Under the pieces are notes generated by a model. That model was not told the DNA's origin and searched no databases. It was given only the letters and a program-made list of their open reading frames with translations. From positions 7,068,001 through 7,132,000 of the forward strand of contig OW121857.1 of NCBI GenBank assembly GCA_933228895.1: a stretch of 64,000 nt of DNA. Direction: 5' to 3'. Positions 54,000 through 64,000 of this stretch are shown here, one piece after another. This DNA is from Platycnemis pennipes (Eukaryota; Arthropoda; Insecta; Odonata; Platycnemididae). Each line of letters opens with the position of its first letter. Position 1 is the first letter of the stretch. The position numbers were made by a program, and so were the translations under genes.

Positions 54000-56420
54000 C
54001 AACACCAGAATACTGCGCACTCACTATTTCAGGCCGAAGATCGCCGCTTAAAACACTCGGCGATCTCCAAAATCCCAGCTCTCGCGAGATATAGATTTTT
54101 TCCCCGGCGCAGGCACTTTTATAACGACTCGAGCCGTGGCGGAATCAACGTAATTTCTCCGACTCCACTGCCGTGCGGCACGGGAAATGAAATCAACCCG
54201 GAGCGCTAGCACACACACGCTCTCACATTTGAGACTCACCACCAGGATGTGATCCACGGGAAGCCTCACTGGATGGCCCTTCGCGCTGTGAGGTCGCCCC
54301 CTTGACTGGAAGGCGAAGGCAGGGAGTTCTCAGCCCCCACTGTCCGTCTCGCAGTCAAAGACGAAGAGGCGAGCGGTGACGGCGGAGGGGAAAAAATGAG
54401 TGAAATGCCCGAATACTCGGATGGAGAGATATTCAGGGGCGACGTTACTGGGGCAGGCACGTCAAGGCGCCCTTATCTCGCGAAGACCAGCCAGATAGCA
54501 CTCCACACCCAACACTATTCTCGAAAGGAAATATTTTCCTCAGATTTGCTTACTCACTTCCCGGCACTCCTCTTCACCTTTTACTTCGCCATAAAGTCTG
54601 ATGAGATGGAGATCTTAAAGAATGCTCGCGAGACACCTCTCCTCCTTTCCCCCCGAGAATGAAAAATACAAACCGCGGTTGACACAGGGGAGCTCTAGAG
54701 AAGAGAATAAAAGTGGGAATGCGCGCGGAGCGGAGGATCCTTCTGCCAATCAAGGAGGCAGGTTAGACTCCGCTATACCGCAGGGTGTCACGTCCTTTCT
54801 TCTCTACTCCCTCACCGTCATGAGAACACTGAGCGGGCGACCTTCCATCCGGGAGGCAAGCGGCACACTTAAACAGCTCACTCGGCTTCAAAGACACTCA
54901 CAAACATGCACCGAATGAAACACAGCAGGGCGAGAGGCGCCTATTCCGACGGACGGGCGCTTCGAGTGGCGCCTCCCTTCGAGCACCACCACAGAGCACG
55001 ATACGTGCGCTTTGCGTGTGTCAAAATGTCCCCTGCACTTCTCTCGGCTCCGGACAAGTCGTCGTGAGCCGCAGCGAAGTCGCAGTCCTCGTCAAACGGT
55101 TCCGATCTCTCTGCTCCGCGGTGGGTTCCTCAGGGAGCGGGCTATCCCGGGGATGTGGCGCGAAGGGGAACAAAGGGGAAGAGGGCTTTTAAAAAGGATT
55201 CCGTTCAGTCGGCCAATCAATCTAACTCCGTCGCACGAGTTCGACCACGCGAAGTGGGTTCGAAAGGGACCCTCCGGAGAATGTTCATCAACACCGAGCA
55301 CTTTCAGACATCGCAAAGGCCTCGAGCACCTCACCGTTGGACATAGGGGCGTCACTTCAATTCAACTTTCCGGAGAGGGAAGCGGAGGTAATCCCAAATG
55401 GTATTCGACCCGCACTCAGCAAAGACTACCCAAATAGATAAGGTGAGAGGGACATTATTTCCTCTGCCCGCTAAAGCAACCCGCGCCACAATCGGGATAC
55501 TAGGAGCGAATGAGGGTTAACAGTGACGGGGGAGATCGTCACGAAAGCAGTCGACGGGAACAGCGGCCGAGGCATTCGAGCCCGTTTGAGAGGCGAGCAC
55601 ACGACTCGAGAGCCTCTATTCAGAGGGATTACACGCGAGCACTAAATCCGCGGTGTCTACCGGATAGGAGAGGACAGAACCAAGGCGCGGGCGACGTATT
55701 TATGGGGGAACTAGAGGCTAGAACATCACGTCTCCTCCGAAATGACAACCCTCCCGAAAGCAGAACGATCTTCTTGCGCGGAAAACACGGGCGGATGGCT
55801 TAAATTTATGACGACATGTACGAATCCTCAGGAAGAAAATAAGCAAAGAACAAAAAGATCCACAAGAAAACCACACTCTCTTCTCGCACGGACCGCTATC
55901 CTTTTATTTCGCCGAAGTTCCTCGCTCGACTGCACTCTCTCAACGGTCGAAGGAATCACTATGGCCCAGGGACGGTCGCCGTGTCACAATCTCACCCCCA
56001 TATTGGCCGACAAAACAGAGCAGCAGAGTGGGAGGGAAGAGGAGAGAAGAGAGGGAGATTAGCGAAGGCGCCGGGGGATGAAGAGGGAGGATGCCCAGAA
56101 CGGAGACTGTCGGCGCGCGGGGTCCAGCGAAAGACGTGCTACATGAGGGACAGCCTCCTTGCCACTGCAGTGGATGGGATTCCAGGCCCTCTCTCCCCTC
56201 CCCCCCTCCAGCCAGCCGACCCCCACTCCACGCCGCCTCGCTCCTGTGGCCCTCCCCTCCATCGCTCCGTACCCAGAATCCTCCGCTGCCTCGCCAACAG
56301 GGTGGTAGCCCAGCGGCGAAACGACTACGCTCGCTGGCCCATCCTGCCGACTCAGAGAAGAAGAGTTCCCCCGTTCTTAACCCTCTCCTCATCGGTGATG
56401 AAGGCGAGTCCTCATCATAA
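54000..56420. other. GC- and CpG-rich island
   Basis: This stretch is clearly richer in G, C and CpG than its AT-rich surroundings, and has many overlapping frames of 60-160 codons on both strands, as expected when GC is high. None has a recognisable domain. It may be the promoter or first-exon region of a host gene outside the window; strand and gene cannot be told. Confidence 0.5.
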
Positions 56421-57799
56421 ACATTCGACGGAGATTACGCTCGGATGCGAGAACGAAGGCTGATCATCGGAAGAGCGGCGGTAGTTAATTACTGCCTGCA
56501 CCCTGTATTCCGTTAACAGGCAGAAGAGTCGCTTCATTTGACTGGGATTGGCATATTATCCACGATTAGCTCTTGGCACCTGCTATAAGTTGAGATAAAT
56601 GAGGAGCATAAGGAGATATGCATTTTAAAGATCTTTCCCAATGCTTGAGGAGTAAACAGAAGCGTCAACCCAGATAGGCTTCACTACGGAACTGAGATGA
56701 CACTTGACATTGCGCACGATGATCAGAAAAAGAATCTGCAACAAAGAGCGGTCCATTGAACTCCAATAACAATAGCAGAATGATGAAATATGGAAATACT
56801 ATCTGCCTACGTTTGCGAATATAAATTATTTAAAATTTCAAAAGGGAATTGTGATCGCTTGAGATATGTTCAAGAGTGTTCGGCCAATATCTTAAATTAA
56901 ACAAGGGCTAAGGCGTAATCATTCATTGCTGTGACAAAAACTTACTTGATTGCTCATATTTGCCTCGGATATGACAGGTTAGGGACTTCTAGCTTAGGGT
57001 ATTGCTTTGTCTACCCATCCTTCTGTGAGACAATTTATGTTCTACCACCATAAAATAGGGTTCGCTATAAGGTATGATAAGCGCTAAAATATATTTTTTT
57101 TTCATCAGCTTAATAAAGTTTTTTTTATTTAAGTCAATTTAAAAATGTATTCAATGGTAGATATTGACAAGTATTTACTGTTCCTAGACATAAAAGCTAC
57201 TATTTATACTTCATATTTTCAAGTGTTTGCCTGGATTCAAAACTACCAAACGCCACTGCTTTTATTGATTTGTTAACCTCACAAAATTGAATTTCACTAA
57301 GCATCACGTGAAGGATTTAGCCGGAGAGTAATATTTGTCTGGACTTCTAGATACTTCCATGGCTATGATTGTATCCCACTTTCTATCCTAATGTATTAAT
57401 ACAATACGCAGGACAGACACAACATCCAGCCCAGGGTGGGATACGAACACGAGAGATTTGGATTGCTAGGCTGGAGCCAATCTCACGACCGCCGACTAAA
57501 CTTCGTCCACCATTCCTGATTCACACACATTCTCACCTATAGAGCTTTCATAATGGGTTATTATTAGCAAACGAGCAAAGCTAAATATTCTGCCGTGTTG
57601 TAAAACTAACAGCCGTTTACATCTCCCAAAGTACAGTGCGGCAGGGTGCTGGTCGAAGAAGGTACCAGAGGTGAATGCATTTCCGGAGGTTTGGTTTTGA
57701 GGGCGGAGGTCAAGCAGAAGATGTAAATGCATAGAACTTTGCGCCTACCGTCCCGAGCCACCGGGAAATCGCTTTCATACCATTGCGCTTTGCTCTTTT
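56421..57799. other. Intergenic DNA, nothing recognised
   Basis: Short frames only. Confidence 0.5.
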
Positions 57800-58350
57800 C
57801 ATCATCATCAAGGGTCAACAATCCTAGGATTGGTTTGACGCAGCCCTCCACTCGATTCTTCTATCGGCCAACCTCTTCATACCAACGTAGTTCCTCTCTT
57901 TCAAGTCCTTTACGACCTGCTCCATGTAACTCATACGAGGCCTGCCTCTTCCATTTTTCCCGTTCACTTTTCCCTCGACGATTGTCTTCATCAGGCCATC
58001 GTGTCTTATGATGTGGCCGATTAAGTTGTCCTGTCTTCTTTTTATAGTTTTCAGCAGACTCTTCTTTTCTCCCACTCTTCTTAGGACTTCTTCATTTGTC
58101 ACTCGGTCGATCCATTTTATCTTCATCATTCTTCGATAGCACCATATTTCGAATGCTTCCACCCTATTCTTCTCCGCTGCTGTCATCGTCCATGCCTCAC
58201 TGCCGTAAAGGAACATGCTCCAGATATACGTTTTGATGAATTGCTTCCTTACTTCCAAGCTTGTATTTCCAGCTGTTAGTAGATTCTTCTTTTGATAGAA
58301 TGCCCTCTTTGCCTGGGCTATTCTACTCACTATTTCTTTCTTGCTTCGAC
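57800..58350 (-). pseudogene. 3' fragment of the second non-LTR family, minus strand
   Basis: One open frame of 168 codons: [94 protein letters not shown] and [12 protein letters not shown]. The minus-strand end carries CCTAGGATTGTTGACCCTTG and TGATGATGA. It is the best-preserved copy of this 3' end in the window but lacks the RT core. Confidence 0.9.
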
Positions 58351-60591
58351 CATCGTTGGTTACTCTGCTTGTTTACTTGGTTGGTTACTTTTCTCTATTA
58401 CTCTCAGCATATGTAATGCATGGATAGGGTTTTTTCTCAGTCAAGAATACTCTGTTCCACCTGAGTATACATAGCATTTCACAAAGAGACTGATATTCCC
58501 TGTGTCAGGACTGATTATATCAAGCGGCCTTTGAAATTTATGGTCACATTTCACAGAACCTGCATGTACTATTATAAGTTTACCAAGAAACGCACCATTC
58601 ACAGATTATTCAAAAAGAATCTGACAATCAATTTTTGATTTTTAAATACTTAAATTTAAAGTTGTTTGTTTTCCAGGGCGTTCCCACCGTATTCCTCACC
58701 ATATTTCTCTGCTACAACCTGACCAAGCCAAAGTTAGAGTTTGTCATGTTTTAATCATATGCACGCCTCTGGGTAAAACTTAAAATTTTTGTGAAATATA
58801 CGTAAAGAATTTGAAGGTCATGGAACCCAACATTAGCTCCTTCAACGAGGGAAGTTCCTAAATCTAACTCCCTCAATTCCGCCCCTGTATATTGGCGCTG
58901 AAACCATTTTAAACGTGATTCGTAGGCATGCTGGGAAAAAGTAATGACTGAGTTTTCAGGACCACAATATAACAGAAAAGAAATGCCGCAATAATCGATC
59001 TCGTTCGGCTAACGTCTTCTAATAGTAGGAATCCTTTGTAATTAAGGAGGCTCCACCGAATTACAAAGTAGATGTCATATTTGTGAAAATTTCAGGACAT
59101 CATTTTTCGGCCCTTCTATCGATTGGCAATAAAATAATGAGGCCTTTCTATCATATATTTGAAGAAAAAAGATGTTGAAAATCAGAAATTTCATATGTGG
59201 TTATATGGCTTAGCATGATTGTTGCAGTAAACTTTGCAGATTAATAATGTAAAGATAAATGTCGTTTTGACAAAAAACTAATGTAAGATGCACAATTTTA
59301 TGTAGAATTTAGCATTGTAAAAAAGTGCTTTCCTTACCACACTTATTTAATTGATATTAATAAATGTTTGCTCGAAAAAAAGTAGCAAATCTTAGTTACA
59401 TGGAATTGGCGCTACAGCATTTTGTTATCGTGGGCAACGGTACTTGTGACGGAACGTGTTTACAAGCCTTTTTACTAACTTAATTTAGGAATATACCTTA
59501 CAAAGGTCCTTCTTATATTTTTATGTAATTTAAATATTTCATTGTTTATTGACAAAGTGTAATTAATACCAATACTTCCAAATGGTAGCAGCGTCATTGT
59601 TGCCAAAAAAATTTCAAAAATATGAATATTAATAAAATTCAATACAAAGGGTTGTATTTGCAAGGGAATAGTTTAAATCTTTGTAACAAAATATTTAACG
59701 TATTTTAGAATACGCAATAGCTGGAATGAGCGTGCATTCTCATTTTGTAAATTAAACGTGGCAACAACACGTCAGTCATGTTCCGAAGTCAAAATGAGTT
59801 AAAAGAGCTCGTAAAAAATAGAATGCAACTTCAACGTGCTATAAAATAGCATACTAATAGAATTACTGTGTATGCGTTATCATCCTTTAGACGATTTTCC
59901 ATATAGGTGTTTTTCTGGATCGGTATTTATTCATTAAATAACATGGCTCTTTTACGGGAGTTTGAATCACGGAGTCATGGTGGAACCTCCTTAAGGGATG
60001 AAGCATCGCCTTCAGCTCAGAGATCCACGACTTGTACCGACAGAACATGGGCCCCAGCTGCCGTAAACTGGTAGGACACAACATGAAGATGTTGAGCAAC
60101 TGCGTCCAGGATTATAGGCTCGCAAAAAGCGGAATACTCCGAGTCTCTTGTCACAGAAGGCCATTGTATCTGCCTTCGAGGGTTGTGGGAAGCAGCGAGG
60201 TCAAAGGGGAGAGCAGGAGGTATCTTCCATTGTGTTTGGCACCCACGAGGCGACCTGAGTTGGGGTCAACGCAAAACACAGCGCACGGTGTCCGAGCTAC
60301 ATCCAAACCCTGATCTCCGATTCTTCCAACATTCCACTACTTTCACTGGTCACGAGAGAAGCCCCTTGCATCCATCGATACCGAAGGTTCGCACCTCTAC
60401 GCGAAGCCAGAGCTTCAATGATAATCGATACTATTCAATCGATCGTTGACTTGGAGCGTGGAAACATCATGTTGCTGCGTGGATGTGTAACGTTAATTAT
60501 TTTTCGCATCTAATTACTCGAGTAACTTTCATGAAAAATGGTTAACCTTAATTCTCCTTAGAACCCTTGTAGTAATATCAATTAATCTAGA
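58351..60591. other. Intergenic DNA, nothing recognised
   Basis: Short frames only. Confidence 0.5.
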
Positions 60592-61136
60592 ATGGTGGCG
60601 TTTACTCGGAACCAAAATCACAATTTTTTGCACGAAATTGCTAGATGGAAACGAGAAAAGAATTTTAGTGAAAACATTAATCGTCTAACCCCAACCATTC
60701 ACTCATAAATCAAGAATTAAAATAAGCAAAAGGTGACGCCCACCGAAAAAGCTGTTCTGATAACATTCACGTCATTTTCCTCCCGCCCTTGACTGCTTTT
60801 CGGGGAAGGTAAGGGAGTGGAGGGGGGGTTCTCGGAAGGTCTGCTCGCCCAGATGCTGTCGCAATTGCTCCTATTGGCAGAGTCAGCTGTGTGTCCCCCC
60901 CCCCCATTTGCGATAAGGCGAAGTAGCTTCGCGGACTCAGTTGTGATTGGACAAAGTCATTATACGTCAGAGGTTGCACCACACCCACTTTTCGGAAAGG
61001 GTTAAAAACATCAGTTTTTCCCCGTTATAACTCGAGAAATGATCAATGGATCAAAAAACGGAAAAATTCCGGTTTTTTTTATTTTACAAACTCTATCAGA
61101 TTCGTCAGTAAATAAAATATAGTAAACGAAGCCATT
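60592..61136 (+). repeat. Uninterrupted copy of the repeat (Polinton empty site)
   Basis: Full copy of the dispersed repeat that the Polinton split. The junction region aligns without gaps to the left flank plus right flank of the Polinton after removal of the element and one TSD copy. It contains a poly-C tract near 60895 and no open gene. Repeat edges are approximate. Confidence 0.88.
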
Positions 61137-61445
61137 GTGGCAGCGGGTCAGTAACACTTCGGGCTCAATGAACCATAGGTCGTAAGTTTGAATCCCGCCA
61201 CCGGTTTTACTAGTCTAGGCGAAAGATATAGGCATGTCAAATGGCTGAATGTAACATCGGAAGTTAGAGCACCATAAACCTAACGCTTCAGCTAAAAGAG
61301 ATCTCGAAGTCCTTATAAATAAATTCTAAATATTTCCATTTCAAAGCACCTCCAGTAGGTGGCTTTGGACACGTTATCAATACCTTCCTTGGATGCTTCA
61401 TGTAAGAGAGACAATAAAGAGTAACTTAATTAGCAAGGAATAAAT
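61137..61445. other. Short stretch with a SINE-like box B
   Basis: TCGTAAGTTTGAATCCCGCC at about 61181-61200 resembles a tRNA T-arm/box B, with a possible box A (GGGTCAGTAACACTTCGG) upstream. It could be the head of another SINE, but no second copy was found in the window. Confidence 0.3.
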
Positions 61446-62034
61446 TCGGTCTAAATAATGAACTTGAACGTGTACAGCGAAGATCGGCAAGATCTGTAAA
61501 GGGAAGGTACGATAACATTATTAGCGTAACCATTCTATTAAATGAATTCAATTGGGAATCATTGTTGGATCGCAGGCTGAAATTTAGACTTCATCTCCTA
61601 AATAAATTCCAAGATAATATTTTCAGTGATGATGTTAAAAATATTTTGCGAACCCCAACTTACTATGGTAGACTGGACCATAATCACAAAATTAGAGAAA
61701 TTGATTGCCGAACTGACAGATTCAAAATATCCTTTTTTCCTCGTACAATTGGGGATATGAATAACGGTAAAAATATCCAATACGAAAGTAGCAGTGGATA
61801 ACATTTGTAGCTGCATGTTGGTATAAGGACTTGAAGCTAACCCAACTAACAGCATGTTTTTGCATGTTTGCTTTGATATTTTTACCTGTTTTTAAATAGT
61901 GAATTTTAGAACAATATATGAACACAAATACTTTTTTATGCATGATATGTACCTAGTGCATGTTTGGTGAGAATTCACCGCCTGCAACACACGTTTGAGG
62001 TGGCTAGCTGGGTATTATGTAGATGTTGATGTAG
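61446..62034 (+). pseudogene. 5'-truncated CR1/L2-like non-LTR copy
   Basis: Begins at FGLNNELERVQRRSARSVKGR-type coding with stops, then LDRRLKFRLHLLNKFQDNIFSDDVKNILRTPTYYGR, and ends in the family 3'UTR with a GTAGATGTTGATGTAG tail. Confidence 0.9.
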
Positions 62035-63639
62035 ACATTGTGCTCGTTGCATAAGAGGGTTTAATTTTATTCCAGGGGTTGGCATTCATCAACATAGGGA
62101 AAAACAATTTGTTTTTGAATCGCTGGGAGCACTTCATGCATACCTTATTGGCAATTTAATGTTTGATGCCATAATCATATCTGCTATTACACTTGCGATG
62201 AATCTTACCAGGTACTTTTCCTCACACGCACCAAAAACGATGACTCTAAACATTGGGGAACATATCACAGTTGTGTCAATTCACACAAAGATTTCTAGTG
62301 ATCATGAGTTCTCTGTTCAATGACTGGTTTCAGATACCTAGTTTGTTTGTCTTGCACGATATCGTGCATAGAAGATTGTCAAGCACTCTTTCATTGATTT
62401 CCTATTAAGTTCGACAAGGGAACTTTTGACAGAGGAGCCTACCGATGATCCCGTTTATAAATGGTGATATTACTTTGGTATTGGCGATCCACGAATAAAA
62501 GTTTTGAGATGCGAGAAAGGGTAAGCGCAACGAATAATGAGAAATCATGTTATATGATTGATTGACTTAATATTACCTATGATATCCAATTTCCCAAAAT
62601 CATAAAATTACAGCATAAATAACATCTAGCCATAAAATCAATATTCTGGTGGTAGTCCAGTTACATCTTGATTTATCTAAAAAGAACACTTCATTATATA
62701 CAATTAGTACCAACGTTTTAAGAATATACAGTTCCTAATGGATTACTGCGAATGTGAATTCAAAACTATTTCAAGTGAGAACTAGATGTAAAAAATGTAA
62801 CGCAGTACGGAAACTGAAACTTAACTAAATGTGAAATTCCCTCTCAAAAATGAATGATGTGAAATTTGGAGCAGAAACAGGCATAAAGTGTTTGAAGAGT
62901 CTAAAACACCATTTTAAGGCAGAAAATAAACCGAGAGAGTGGAATGCGAGGGTAAATTTCTCCCTGATATGTAAAATAAAAGTGGAGAAAAACGAATTCA
63001 AGTGTATAAAATAGTATTGCATCAACATATTTAGGATTTCCAAAATAACGAGTCCCAAAGGACGATGCAAAATGAATAATATAATATGTAAAGAGAAATT
63101 AAGTTTAAATTATAGGATCATCAGAAAATAACCTACTTTATATGGTACCAATTTTAATTCAAGTGACATCTAGGTATTCGCTAACGATATGCACACATAA
63201 ATTCCTTGTATGTCTCTCTTTTGGCGTATTAATTATTAATAACTGAGAGACAGGAGGTACACATCTCAGATCTCTTGATCACTAAAATATGAATTGGTAC
63301 TCGTGAAATCAATATGAATAAGTGTTTACTATAACAATAATCTAGAAGGCAGCTATTTCTAGAAATGATGATACTACTACCGAAATGATTTATACAAAGC
63401 TAGGCGGTATATTTAAAGCTACCTATATGCGGTAATAGGTGTAAATTGCTTCCTGGAAAGCAAGATTTTTCTTAAGGTATTTTTTATCGTAAGATAATGC
63501 AGCAAACTTCGAAGTAGTAACAGATGACCAGGAAATAAACCACATTCAGTAATAAGGGACGATCTTCCTCCAGTTTTGCATTACAGATACTTTTTTAAAC
63601 TACAAACTGGGCAGGCTAGAAGGAATGCTCCAATGGCTC
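62035..63639. other. AT-rich intergenic DNA
   Basis: Nothing recognised. Confidence 0.5.
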
Positions 63640-63752
63640 CCAAAGTTTTGTTTGTTGTGTCATTGTTCCTGGTGTGGATGCACCCCCTGCCACATACCCT
63701 CGAGGTGGCTTGCAGGGTATGTCGTAGATATAGCTATAGATATAAAGTACTA
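63640..63752 (+). mobile_element. 3' tail of the CR1/L2-like family (TAGATATA subtype)
   Basis: GTCATTGTTCCTGGTGTGGA, CACCCCCTGCCACATACCC, TGGCTTGCAGGGTATGTCG and a TAGATATAGCTATAGATATA tail. The same tail subtype ends the fragment at 6712-7316, so these two belong together. Confidence 0.8.
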
Positions 63753-64000
63753 TCGAACGATTCTGTTGGAGACGACCGCAGCGGGGAGATGGTGGAAGCG
63801 AGGAAACAGTAAGTTCACGCTACGTCTGTTCATGACTAGGTAGGATAGCAAGAGTAGATTGAGGATGTTTGTGAAGCGAGGCTAGAGAGGGATGGAGAAT
63901 GGGCAGAAAGGAAGCAGGAGAGACAGGCATGATTAGGAGGAAGGAAAATGGAGAGATTGAAGATAGTGGGGAACGCAAGAAATAAAACCGTACTAAAATG

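Noticed and set aside
55012..56463. Several long frames in the GC-rich stretch, both strands
   Set aside because: High GC removes stop codons by chance; overlapping frames on both strands without domains or repeats do not support a gene.

Overview
The window is eukaryotic nuclear DNA, most likely from an arthropod and probably an insect. Supporting signs are moderate GC, abundant non-LTR retrotransposon debris, a tRNA-derived SINE family with target-site duplications (TSDs), hAT-type MITEs, and eukaryotic TATA boxes, splice signals and AATAAA signals. I cannot name the order or species. No intact host protein-coding gene could be recognised.

The centrepiece is a complete Polinton/Maverick (adintovirus-like) element at 13823-31368, 17,546 bp long. 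It has identical 46-bp terminal inverted repeats that begin AGTAGT, and a perfect 6-bp TSD (GAGATC) on both sides. Its main reading frames are open. It sits inside a dispersed repeat, and an uninterrupted copy of that repeat lies at about 60592-61136, so the window holds its own 'empty site' control for the insertion.

Layout of the element, left to right. An isolated plus-strand gene of unknown function (14055-14666) has its own TATA box. A minus-strand block follows (read right to left): protein-primed DNA polymerase B behind a short 5'UTR intron, packaging ATPase, a small conserved hydrophobic-tailed protein, a basic coiled-coil protein, integrase with chromodomain, penton-like minor capsid protein, pX/pVI-like core protein, major capsid protein, adenain-like protease, and then three accessory genes. 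Two of the accessory genes look like divergent paralogues. Many neighbours overlap by ATGA or are a few bases apart. To the right of the polymerase is a divergent plus-strand block: a 265-aa unrecognised protein with a CxxC/H/C cluster, then a TATA-driven, repeat-rich leader exon. That leader can be spliced to a dUTPase with all five motifs and apparently also to a 119-aa small protein. The last 2.3 kb is noncoding and holds two tandem-repeat arrays.

Together the element encodes integration (integrase), replication (PolB, dUTPase, perhaps the small OB-like protein), virion assembly (two capsid proteins, core protein, protease, ATPase) and lineage-specific accessory genes. It looks recently mobile. 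The dUTPase, the shared-leader splicing arrangement and the unrecognised accessory proteins are the most promising novel points.

Outside the element, 1-13.6 kb and 31.7-64 kb consist of broken non-LTR retrotransposons of two families (one ending in GTAGATGTAGATG-like repeats, one ending in TGATGATGAT), SINEs, foldback elements, two hAT MITEs with 8-bp TSDs, low-complexity tracts and a CpG-rich stretch at 54.0-56.4 kb that may be a host promoter region.
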